Source: Oryzias latipes | Taxonomy: Eukaryota > Chordata > Actinopteri > Beloniformes > Adrianichthyidae | DNA length: 64,000 nt | NCBI RefSeq assembly: GCF_002234675.1 | Contig: NC_019877.2 | Span: 1,936,041-2,000,040 of the forward strand | Reading direction: 5' to 3' | Shown: positions 11,600-24,300 of the stretch, in pieces | Layout of the letters: every line of letters begins with the position of its first letter | Position numbering within the stretch: position 1 is the stretch's first letter | The notes under the pieces: generated by a model | Seen by the model: the letters and a program-made list of their open reading frames with translations, nothing else | Told to the model about the DNA's origin: nothing | Databases searched by the model: none | Program-made: the position numbers and the translations under genes

Positions 11600-11891
11600 A
11601 TTTAGTTTCTAACTGTTGCGGCGCTCGCTGCAGCCCTCTCTCTCTCTCGCTCAGACACAAATCGGCGGCGGAAAATCCTGACCGCAGTTCTGACGGAGCT
11701 GCTTTTGAAGAAAAAGGGAGGAAGACGAGGGGAGGTTGTCGTCGTCTGAAGTTCAGAGATGGAGCCGCATGGGGAGAAGATGAAGGTGCGGAGAAATGCT
11801 GGGAAGGATTCTGCTCAGTAAAGTTTGTGGATATTTCTGAGAGGAATCCGTTTTTTGTTCTTTTGGGGGGAAAGGAGTGGACGGCTGAGAG
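11600..11891 (+). promoter_or_regulatory. probable shisa8 promoter / 5' non-coding exon
   Basis: CpG-rich, non-repetitive DNA with a CTCTCTCTCTCGCTC tract at 11636-11650. It ends at a good splice donor (GAGAG|GTGAGA, exon end 11891). A possible acceptor at 12271-12273 (CCCGCAG) leads into the exon containing the shisa8 start codon. This spacing suits a leader exon. The transcription start cannot be placed from sequence. Confidence 0.45.
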
Positions 11892-12311
11892 GTGAGAACA
11901 TTTCTGACCACTAAGTCCATTTCTCTTTATTTTCACTTCAAAATAAACTTAGCTCAGTTTTTCTTTAACAAAAATGGTTTCAGTGGTTCTTTTTTTTTTA
12001 TATTTCCAACGATTGTGACCTTTAAAATTGCCCTCTGTTCCTTATCGATTCCATAGGAATGAAGGATCAATGCAAATGTCACGAGCTTTTAGAGGAGCGT
12101 GTTTGGTTAATCCTCCCGCTAACTTACTTCATGACAACCAGAACAGAAACAAAAAGCTTCTTTTGACTGTTTGTTGCTCATCAAAGCATAAAAATATCCT
12201 TTTCTCGTCTGTGACCTTCTGTCCGTCGGTAACATCTGTTTCCAAATGTCACCTTCCTGTTTGAAGCCCGCAGGTGAGACGTTGCCGAAAGAGCTCCCCC
12301 CCCCCCGAAGC

Positions 12312-15300
12312 ATGGCCGCCGCCATCAACCCTTCACCCTGCCACTTTTTCCTCTTCTTCGTCTTCTCCCATCTGGTTTCCCCTCCAGCTCTCGCTCAGGA
12401 CGACTCCTCCTCCAAGGTGGCCGTACCAAAGGGCGGCTCCTTCGCCGTCCCCACCGAGCTGAACAACCGGACTTCTGAGGAGACCACGCAGAGCTCTCCC
12501 CCAGAGACGGGACTCTCCACTCCCAGCAGTGGGGGAGACGCGGATGACGAAGACCTCCCCCCAGCCGGGGGGACGCGCTGCCAGGGTTACTACGACGTGA
12601 TGGGCCAATGGGACCCCCCATTCAACTGCAACGCCGGCGTCTTCCTGTACTGCTGCGGGACCTGCTTTTACCGCTTCTGCTGCCAGTTCCGGCAGCAGAG
12701 GCTGGACCAGACCATCTGCTCCAACTACGACTCGCCGATCTGGGCCAACACCGGCAAGCCGGTGGCCACCATCACGGAGGGCCAGGCGGACCAGGACCGG
12801 GACCGCACCCACCTCATCGTTTACATCATCTGCGGGGTGGTGGCCGTCATGGTGCTGGTGGGCATCTTCACCAAACTGGCCGTGGAGAAGACCCGCGGAG
12901 GAAGTGGTCGGGGGGCGGGGCCTCCTCAGCCTGACATCAACACCAGGTTAGGGGCGCGTCCATGTGATCGGATGTTTTCACTCTAGTCTGGTGTCACATG
13001 GCATATTCAACCATATTTGAGTTTTTCTTCTATCATTAGACCCTTCTGGTCTCTACAGCTGTGGTCACATGACCCCATATGGGGGGGTTTGACCCGTACG
13101 GGTGCTGGGTTGTCTTTGGAGGGTCGTAGAGAGGAGCGGCTGCATTTTAAGAGTAGCGCATGTGTCGTTCGCAGTATATGTGAGGCTCGTACGACCACCT
13201 CAAGAGACGTGATGAAAATGGAACGTACCATAGGTGTGCGTGTGGTATTCCTTAGGCTAATGGAAGTTATGGTCTCTAAAGCTGTAGTCACATCACCCCA
13301 CATAGGGGGAATTGACCTGTTCGGGTGCTGGGTTGTCTTTGGAAGGCTGTGGAGAGGAGTGGCTGCACCCTTAACCCTTGTGCTATCCTAGGCACATTGG
13401 GAGTTGGGTCATCTAGACCCACTAGACAGTGCGCTGAACCTTTTTTCTTCAATGATTTGTGATCTTCACTGGTGTCCATGGATTACATGAAATCCTCTCC
13501 ACCTTTACCCACCTTTGTTGTCATGGATGTAAGGATCGGGTCATTGTGACCCTATAAGGGCTAAGGGGAGCGCAGGTTCCTTTTGTCTCGCAGTTCCTTT
13601 TAGGCTCATACGACGTGATGAAAATGAAACCTACCATTGTCGTGGTTTGGTGTTTCATGAAGTATTCGTAAGGCTGGTGGACGTACTGACGTTGCCATTG
13701 GACGGCGCCCTTTTGCCACACGCTAGTCGCTGTCGAGGTGCGAGTTCTGGCTCTTTACTGACCGCACGAATGCTCGAGGTGTGCAGGTGGTGCGTAAGTG
13801 GCCGTAGGACGCCTGCATGATGTCCACACAAACTATACACCTCTTCAGTTCTTCTGTTATCAGACGGACGTCGAAACATGTCAGGTATGTGGAAAAGACA
13901 CAACCGTGTCTGACAACAGAAGCCCCTAAGAAGTCAGCTAACAATACAGACACTATGAACTGTATTGAACTTGCACACTGATTGTCTAATTTTATTATTT
14001 CTAATAGTCAGGCTGCAGGAAGGTGATGAAATCACTACGACACACCTGCTTCTCACCTGCTTCACCCTGACGTGTTACACGACCTGTTGCCCGCAGCGTG
14101 CGTGTAGAAAAAACGTGCAAGAACATTTCATCTCTACAGGTGTTGACTGAGCGTTCTGCGATGTCCGGATCAGGTTCGGCCATTTTTTCATCCCCGGAAA
14201 GCTCTGAATGAAAATAAACAATAAAAAAACATCAAAGGTTCAATCGAGGGGAGAAAACGGCTAATAAATACCCGAATAATTGTATTGTTAGAGTGAAAAT
14301 GATCCTTAAACATATATTTATCTCCTCCTCCTGTCTTTCTCTGCTCCTGTTTCAGTTTATCGTCCTCTTGAGTGTCGTTTAATGAGCTCAAAGCTTGACT
14401 CACTGGGCTTTTTCTGCTGCGTCGCAACAACGATTGGGACTTTTTTTTTTACACAAATCAGGACATTGTCCCGGGTTCCTGCAACCTTTGGGAAGCACTT
14501 GTGTCCAAATGCAGCAGCTCTTTCCGACCACGACACGCTCTTCTGGTTCCTGCTTTGAATGAAAAACCTTAAACTCACTGATTTGATTCTTCAATACAGA
14601 AATATTTTGTAGTCTGATGTTTTTTCCAGCTCTGATGAAACTAGAATCAGCGATGGGTTGGAAAGTGGAGCTCGGCAGATAAAAAGTGGGATTTCCCCGT
14701 CGATACATCATGATGTTTGATTGTTATGTAATTTATTCCCAAGGTGAACTCAACTGTGAGTCTATAGACAAACATTTGATCAAATCGAATCACTTTTTCT
14801 TTAAAATTTTGTTCACAACTGAAGTTAAATCAGAGAGAGATCAAGGAAAAAACACAAGACTGAGCAAAAACAACAACTATTTTGAGCTACGTTTAATGTT
14901 AAGGTTGACTTTTATTTTGTGTAGCTACAGTATCAAGGCCACCACACAAGAACATATGAATTAATATATGAAAATAAAGTCCCAAAAGTGTGAAAGAAAC
15001 GGTCAATATTTTCTTCCCAGCGACATTTTTCCTTCCTCTAAATCTGTGGGACATTTTCTTCTGCAGAGTTTCCTGTTATGTCTTTTTAATGTCCTTATAG
15101 TGACGATAATATGATGCTGATGCTAAAAGACTCAATATTTGTAAAATAGTGATACACAATATTGTTTTTGTTTTGGTTTTGTTGCTATTTATCTTTGTAA
15201 ACACACTTTTGCCTCATGAATTTATGACTTTAATCTCAGAAATTCTTAATTTATGAATTTATTATTTTATTCTTGTGAAATATTGACACTGTTTTCCCAA

Positions 15301-18300
15301 AGACGTTCTTCTCGGAAAACGTTTTTTCTGGAAAAATTACGACTTTATGCTCATAAAATGTTACTTTATTTCCTAAAGTTTCTCAAAACAGTCAACAAAA
15401 CTTTGCTGGTGGTTGTGGGCTTAACCTGTCTGTGTGAAATCGTGAAGATCGCTTGAACAACGTTTTTTTTCCATGTTGAAGGAAAACGTGAACATTCGCC
15501 AAAGTACACATTTTCTTTGCCACAAAATAGCTGGCTGTGGCCATCCCATAATGATTTCAAACCTCCTTTGGATATCTATTGGATATCAATAGAGACCTCT
15601 ACAGTAGATGTGATTATCTGATGGACATCCTTCTGAAGGAATGACGCGCAGGAAATAGCAGCTGTTTCTAAATCCGGTTTTACGATCACATTATTATCAG
15701 ATATCTGCAGCATCTGCGCCTGAATCTGCGGCGCCGGCCTGAAGGCGCACTGATCGCTTTGCCCCCCTGCAGTGGAGACGCTCGATCTGCCCGTCGTTGT
15801 CGGCAGCTGATGCTGCAGCGCTGAAGGAAGCTAAATAAAGAAAATCAGATCCATATGTCCTTGACTGAGAAGGATATGACATGTGACGGTTTCTGTCGGT
15901 GACGCCGTCAGGCTCCGTTTTAGGAGTCCCAGACTAAAACTGAGGGCTCAGTCGTGCAGAAAAGGGAGATTTGAAAAAGAGTTGACCTTACAATGACATC
16001 ACACTGTTCTCTGGCGTTTCTGGGAATCAGGAGCAGACTGCTGGAAAACGTGGTATTTGTGACGTAGAACATGCGCTGGGCGGGGCCACAACCTCCCTGC
16101 TCCGCCCCACTTTGATGCATCCACTTGCAGACGACTGGATGCGTGACCCGTATTTTCGGACCATAAGCCGCCCTGGAGTCCAAGTCTCAAAGCTTGTGGA
16201 CATTTTTGCCAAGACCGATGTGAAGCTCCTCCCACACGTGACGGCAGCGTCATGTGTGGGAGGAGCTTCCGTCAGAAGTTTTTAGCCTTTATTTACTTGG
16301 GACCAGCTCTACAAAAGCGTCGGTGATCGCGTCTCCATGTCCGGGTTCATGACATCAGTCAGAGACTCTCCCGGTACGGCGAGCTTCACCGTCTACTGAA
16401 TGACGGCGCTTTCAGCGGTACTTTCTGTCCCTCTGTGACCCGGTTTGACGACCTGCTGACCCGCTTTAGTCCGAGGAGAGAAAAAAGCAAAAACAAGGAT
16501 AATAATGTCTAGACGCAAATAAGAAAAATATTCTCAAGTTCAGGAGAACGATCAGATTCTCCTCCATGTTTGTTTTGGACGACGCTTCTTCTTCTGTTGA
16601 TGCACACAACTATAGTGCCCTCTACAATAGAATAGAATAGAATAGAATAGAATAGAATAGAATAGAATAGAATAGAATAGAATAGAATAGAATAAAATAG
16701 AATAGCTTTATTTATAAAGCATCTTTCCCAGAATGAATCACAAAGTGCTTCACAAAAGGAGCATAAAATCATATCAAAACACAAAGAAGTAATAAAATAC
16801 AATAATAATAATAAAACAAAACACAGTAAAACTTAGTAAAGCACTGAATAAAATCAACTATAAGCTCTCCTGAATAAAAACTTTATGACCTGAGATTTAA
16901 TACAGTCAACAGAGGCGATCTGACGCAACGACAATGGAGGGAGTTCCAAAGACGAGGAGCAACGGCTTGACATGACAAATCTCCTCTGGACTTAAAGCGG
17001 GTTTTTGGAGCGCTTAATAGATTCTGGTTGGATGACCTCAAGGATCGGGCTGAAAAGTTTGGGGTTAAAAGGTCAGATACGTACGTCGGAGCTTGACCAT
17101 GCAGGGCTCTAAGAACTATTTTAAAATCAATTCCAAATAGCCGACGTAAAGCAGACAACAGAGGAGTGATGCGTGTCCGTTTACTGGTTCCTGTTCCTCA
17201 TGTGGTTATTATTGGAAAACAACCGCTAAGCCTGGTGGTTAGTGGGAAAATAACGAATATTTATTTGTTTTATAGAATCACATGTAAGTCGCCCCCCTGA
17301 CCAAAGAAACAGGTTTTATACTCACAAAAATGTGAAAGGTCTTTGTTTTCCTGGTCTGATAGAAATCTGGATCCAAACTGTACGGCTGGACAGCTGCAAT
17401 ACTGCTCACCATTTTTGTTGTTGCACTGGTAATGCTAGGTTGAGGATGTGAGGGGCTGTAGGCTAGCGGGCCTGTAAATAGAGAGCTCTCAGCAACAGTC
17501 CCGCCCACAACTCAAAGGTGAATTTCTAATGGAAACCTGCAGGAACTGCCTTAGAAAACGACGCAGGTTTTTAGATTTTGGTTAAAGACTGCACAATCCC
17601 ACTTGAAAGACCACTAGGGACGCTTTGGAAGTACATTGAAAAATGAACGGCGTGCGCCACGGCCTCCTAACCCCATGCCTGTGGGTGATGCCTGTTTAGA
17701 AATCTGAAAACGGTTTCTCTGGATTTGGGCGTGCCGCCATGTTCCACCCTGAATTCCATGCACAGTTTTAGAAATGAGGATCTCTATCATCTCCTTTTTT
17801 TTAATCTCCTTCTTTGATTCTAAGGTTAAAGGTCAGAAGCAGCCTTTTCTGTCCTGCTGGCCTGCATTCAATCCTGCATCTTTTCATCTAAAATGTGCTC
17901 ATGGGCTCTCATCCTCTGCTGCTATGGCGAGGATTAATGCGGCTCGTGCTCCACTGAGACGGATGAGCGTCTCCACAGATTACTGCTGAGATGAAATACA
18001 CTATTAGACTGTTATTAGCCAAACTGTGTTAGAAAACATGGAGCTGCGTGTGTTTCTTGGATAATCGTTGTTTCTTTTCATTGGTACACGTGTGATCCGC
18101 CACTCCGGTCTCCTTCAGCCACACTGAGCTCATTGTGTTTGCATACATCAGACAGCAGGCAGCAGGACGCTGAGAGCGCCGCTCCAGGTCACGCGTGTCA
18201 CGTCAGATGAAAGGCCCGAACAGCAGACGCGCCGACTTTACACCCAGAGAGTAAAAAAAATAAATAAAACACCAGTGACCTTCACGGATTCAGCCGAGCA

Positions 18301-21300
18301 CGGACGCTCGCTGTGGTTTATGGTTCAATAAAAATAAAAAAAATAACCCAAAAATGATGGTGGTGACATTTAGGAAGCAGGAAACAATGCAGCTAACAAG
18401 AGACCGTCATGGAGGAGGAATGGAGATGTGCATAAAGGAAAGCCTGAGGGGGTTTTTATTTCACAACTCAGGTCTGACGAAGCAGAACCACAACCGACAC
18501 ACAAACTGTTCTGCAGAACGGATTCCCGACCGTATGGAACTGTCGCCCCGTCTTTGTCTAGACTGCCCTCACAGGGAGATATGGGGTCGTCAAACCTGCA
18601 CGGGTCTCTGCAGGAAATATCAAGGTCGTAGACGGCCGGTGAAAATGTTCATTCACATTTTTCACAATTTTCTCTTTTCTAAGGGCGTGCTGCAGGCGAC
18701 AGGTCGTGGCGAACACGTAGGGCGTACGCAAGGGTGACGCGCAGCCGTGTCGTACTGATTTTTCTTTATTTATCCCCCATAATTCTGCAGACAGTACAAA
18801 GAGTCCGGTAGTTCTGTTCACGGGATCCGTGCGCGCTCCTCGCTGCAGCCGCACTGCTAGAAACGAGGAAATCAGACAATCAGTGGATGTTTGTGTGGTC
18901 GTCCTATACGGGTACTCACGGGTCACATTGACCCGTGTATGCAGCATTAGGTACGTAAGGAGCCAGGACTTGCACCTTACTGACGAATAGAGTGTGGCAT
19001 AAGTGCACTTCTATAATCCTTACGAACACGTCACGATGTAAAAATGAATTAACATGAAGTTACTTTTAAGAAGTTCTGAGATTAGTTGATTAAAGCCATT
19101 ATATTTGCTGTCAAAGCAAAATTTTAGGCAAAATTTAATAACTTTTTTGAACTTAACACAAGAACAAATGATTTTATTCATAAATGTTCCACCTTTTTAC
19201 GGTTTAAATGACTAACTATGTAAAAATAGTTTGAATTTCAAAATTTAACCATTTGAAACAGAAATGACTCCTGTTGGATAAGAAATTGTAAACAAAATGA
19301 GAATCTGTTTCTCTTTAAACAGTTCATTTTGAATGTTTTCTAGCAAAATAAAATCATAAAAAGATTTTTTTTCTGGGTTTTTACCAAAACCTTTTACAAA
19401 TTAAAAGAATATTGTTTTAAAAAAAAGCTTTAAAGTGTCTGAAAAGTTTCCAGTTTCCTCCCATCACTGGAGAACGTCACAGGAATTTATTTCAAACGTT
19501 TTTTAATGTGATCTCCATGAATATTCCTCAGATAATGTAGAGATCTTTAAAACTACGGTGTGATGAGTAAAATAAAATTTTTTTCATTCTCTGTAAGAAC
19601 TGTCCCTCATTTGCTTTTCCTTCGCTGTTGATCAAAAACATCTTAAGGGCAGAAACTCCACCTAAACTTCTCCTTCAGGCCAGCTTGATGGTTCATTAAA
19701 AATGATCAAACCAGACCTGTCCAGGGTGGACAGGGATGACCCACATTGAGAATGAGTGGATGCACATTAATAACAAAAGAGTTCAATCATTGATAAAGGC
19801 TGATGATCTGTTCCTGTTCCTGTCAGAGCTCCGGCTCTCCAAAAAACTCCTTCGTCTCTCCACTTTTAACATTTATACCCACACAATGTTCAGGCAGGAC
19901 TGTCTATCAATTTACCAATAAACTGATTTTGATTGAACGCTAAACTGTTGGAGGTGATGATTAGCAGCAGGTCGTAATGGAAGCTGTTTTTGTAGCAGCT
20001 TCTAGCCTTTTAGCTTGTTTATCCAGAAAAGTAACCATAACTCCTTTTTAATGATCAATGCCTTCACAAACGGAAAACACAGTCACAGCAGCCGTACTCT
20101 TTAGAGGTAAACCTGTTTTGGTTTTCCAATTATAAGAAAAATTGAACTGATTTGTTTAAAATGGTTTCCGGGATGTTGGGATCTTATTTTGAAATTCTAA
20201 AGGAAGTCTTTGAGCTCTTTCCTTTCCTTCCTTCCTTCCGGATTTTTGTAGTTCAAGTTATAAACTCACCAATCAGATGCCTCCTGAAAAGTAGGTGGAG
20301 CCAATCTGCTTGATTGACAGATTTTGTGTCAAGCGGTGGGGGTGTGGCCTTCCAGCAGGCACACGCCTCATTGGTGAGGGTTTTTGCCGCTGAAACTCAG
20401 TGCGGCCTTGGACCAATCACTGCGTCCTGATGACGTCTGGCTCCAACACGGCGGCGTCCGTATCTCCAAAAAAGATGGCGACTGAGTTGGAGCCATTTTC
20501 TGTGGATGACATCACACCAGTCACTGGTCTTCATCCGTTATCGAAGTTTTTAAAGTCACTGCCGTTTTCTGAGGACCAGTCCTGCCAAAAAAAAAAGGGG
20601 GGTTGTTTTCTCAGCTTCATGCAGACAGATTCTTCCCGCCGGAGTCCAGACAAAACCTTGAAACACTTTAGCTTTACTTTATAGTCTTACTACAAAAGCG
20701 GCGTCTTGGTGCTGAACGGAGAATGACGCAGGACGACAACAAGAACCGCAGCAAGATCCATTCATGGACCGACGGAGGAGTCCAAAAAGAAGATGGACAG
20801 ACCTGCAGGTGCCTGGACTCGGGTTAGGTCAAAGTTCAAGATCCAGGAAGAGACGTTTGGATAAACATGGATCCACCGAGACGGATATGGGACATCTGGA
20901 TGATCCACGAAACATCTGGACTGACGTTCTGATGAGACACAACTGTATCTGGAGCAAACCTGCAGCTTTCCTCACAGATAGCATCACAGAGGCAGTCAAA
21001 CACGGCGGTGGCGGTGTTATGGTTTGGTGTCCATCGGCAGAAGAACTGAATCCTCAAGTTTCAGTTGCCGCTCTGAATCGGCGCCCACCTGCTCTCTCGG
21101 GGTCCGTCTGCACACGTTCTGCGCAGACGGACCCCCGCTTGGATCAGATGTGACAGCCCCCACCCCCTCCCGCTGCTGTGCCGTCGTCTCCTCTCACACC
21201 TGGTGGACGTGGGTCAGCGCTCGCCGATGGTCGTGGAGGATCGGATTCTACGGCGAAGAAGAACGGAGGACTTGTGCCTCTGAGACGACACATTTCCCTC

Positions 21301-24300
21301 TTAAAGGAGAGCGTAGACGTTTTTAGAGTAGAAGCTCAACTCATCGGGTTTCCATCTCAGCCTGTTCCTCCTCCTCTCTGCTTTGGTAACATCACAAACT
21401 GGAAATGCCTGTTTCATCGTTCTTTTCCACAAATTTTACCCTCTCAGTCCTAACTTTCTCTAAATTTCTGTTGTTGATCTCCGCTGTTGTTTTTCTTGTA
21501 GTTTGTTCGCAAAATGAAAAAACCTGAAGGTTGTTCAGCAGATTTTTATTGATTACTTTCACAGAACTTACAGTTATAACTTCCAGATTTTAGATCATTA
21601 TTTTAAAAATACAAGACACTTAAAGGATGCATGAGAAAGATGAATAAAAACTAGAGAAACTAACTAAAATAGCTGTTTTAATAAATGATAACATATGTCT
21701 AACTGAACAGGTGTGCAGCGGTGTGCACCTGTTAGCTTCCTTTTTTTTCTTTGGTGCCTCTTTAGACAAAACTTAAAGGACCAAATATTTTATGTGGTAT
21801 TTAATGCTGAGATTTATTAAAGACCTTTTAGAAACAAAAATGAAAACATTCAAGCTGCTTTTTTCTCTTTTCGTGATTTTTTCCCCTTACATTTTTAATT
21901 TTGTGGAAATAAGTCGTTAAATTTGAGGTTATGAACAACCAGCAACAGTTATGAGACATAATTGTGGAATAACTCCTTTGTTGGAGGTTCACCTGTCAAC
22001 ATTTTGACCTCGTCTTTGCTTCATGCGTTCTGTTTGTTCGTTTTTTGTATATCCATTCACTTTAGATCTTTGTCCTAAAACAGTTTGATCTCAATGTCTT
22101 TATAAGAAAGGAGGAAAGCAAGCATTACTACAAAACCCGTTTAAAGTAAATGAATAAAGCAAATTTTAGTTTTAAAAAAAGGTTCAAAAGGCCCCAATTA
22201 CTACTGAGGGTTAAACTAATACTTGACTTACATTTCAATGAATATAGAAAGTGATTTACACATTTAAGGGGTTTTACAGTTTAGTGTCTGCAGATGAGTA
22301 AAGTGAGGCTTTTATGGTGTGACACGTCAGCAGACAGCTGTTCCTGTGCTGCCATGTCTTGTTATTGCATCTGTCGTCATCCGTGGCGGCGAGGCGACTG
22401 AACTACACCATCAATAGGGGGGGCAGGTGACCAGAGGATGAAGAGTGATGAAGAGATGCTGACAGAAAGTCATTTTTCTCCTGTTTTGTGTTGAAAATTA
22501 GAGGTGATGAAGAGCGTAGAGGCGTTTCTGACAGATGATGCTGAGGGACAACAAAGGGCGTCGCTGTTTGTTTCAAAATAAAAGCCCTGCATTTGTGTTT
22601 ATTTGTTTTTCAGTGTTTCCACTAAAAATGCCCCAATTATCCATTTATTTTTGCTTTTCAGTTGCAGCTTAATGCCAGTTTATTTGAAATGCGACTCCTG
22701 GCTGCAGCTCAGACTCTGCATTGATCTGCATTTCCATCCTAAAACACTTCAACTTTGAATATCTGGGATTTGTTTTGTTTTTTAACCTCAGAATCACATT
22801 TACCGTCTGAACAGAAATGTTCAGACACATAATCACCTTAACATTAATTTTTCTTGTCTTTTCTTACCAACTGTGCCAAATCCTTCCCTGTCTTGGCTGC
22901 ACTTCTGCCCTAAATTCCTTGTGTTTTTAGCAGCGTTTGCTGGAATTTGCATTTCTTCTCTGCCCTGAGGCAGGACCCGTCTTCTTGTCCAAGTACATCC
23001 GCCCACTTTCAGTCATCAGTTTGCCTGATTAATGTGCAAAATTCTAAAGAGAACAGTTAAGCTGAATTTTTGTTTATTAGTGTTCAAATGGGGAGTCATA
23101 AATTATTGTACTTTCTCTGGTTTGAATGTAAAAAAAATGACTTTTTTCATTATAAAAGCTGTTGAAAACAAATCCAAAGAGGGAAATTGTGGAAAAAGCT
23201 TTTTTAAAATGTGTTTTATTGGAAATAAACAATAAACAAAGTTCAAAAATCGAGATTTAGACTCAAAGCTGTAAAAAACTACAAAAACTTGCATCCTTCA
23301 GTGTCCTAACTAAGATTTAGGAGCAACTGCTCTCCCAGATTGCCAAAAAAGCAAGAAAAACTGGTAAATTTGGAGGATTATGAACCAATTTGTGCCCCAC
23401 CTGCTCATCCTTTAAAGCTCCTGATTTTCCACCACTTTTGTCTATTCAACGCTGATCCAGCTGCACGCAACGTCCTCTTAGCCACCAAGAAAAGCCGGGA
23501 TAAAGCCTCACCACAGATCCAGGCGGCAGAGCCTGCAAGGCCTGCAGATCCAGAAGACAGGTGCAGGTCTGACTGCAGATTGAAGTTACACATCTGAAAG
23601 TCTGTGAGCCAAAGGGAAAGAGCGGGACACCTGAGGCCATTGAAGGAAAACCGAGAGGAGCAGGCTGGAGAAACGAAGGAGAAGGAGCATCCTGTTGTGG
23701 ATCATCTAAGACATTTAAGGTTCTGTAGCTTCAGCTTCACTAATTTGTGAAGAAGTTCAGACTCTAACTTTTGGAAAAGCTGTGTTGCATCTCTGAGCCC
23801 AAAGGTCACACAGTCGTCCACGTTTTAGTTTTTAGTCCCCCGACGTGACAAACGGGAGGCGCCGCAGGAGGCGCCCTGACAGGAGCTTCATCACTCCTCC
23901 ACACTCCTGGTCAGAGAAGTGGCTGAGTGTGAACACGCCGCCTCCGGCTGACGCGCCGGTTGTGCTCCTGTGTGCAGTTTGTGTGTCCATGTTTGTGATG
24001 CTGAGATGTTTTTTTAACAAAAGAATCTTTGAATTTATTCAATTATCATAAACATTAGGCCAGAATCCACTATAAATCTTTTATTTCTCATTGTTAACCC
24101 TTGTGCTATCCTATGACCCCCCCCCCCCCCCCCCCCCCCTTACATTGACGTGTTCTCCCTACCATGACAAAGGTGGATAAAGGTGGAAAGATTTCATGAT
24201 TTCCATGGACACCAGTGAAGATCACAAATAATTGAAGAAAAAAGGTTCAGAGCACTGTCTAGTGGGTCTAGATGACCCAACTCCCAATGTTAAAGTGCCT

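Noticed and set aside
12325-12812. Long minus-strand open frames (98 and 159 codons) opposite shisa8 exon 1
   Set aside because: They are GC-rich antisense shadows of a clearly coding exon, with no domain or splice support.
16509-16802. 97-codon minus-strand frame with FYSIL repeats
   Set aside because: Produced by translating the AATAG microsatellite.
18354-18947. Overlapping 127- and 129-codon frames on both strands
   Set aside because: They lie in one copy of a diverged inverted repeat; the frame is not preserved in the other copy.
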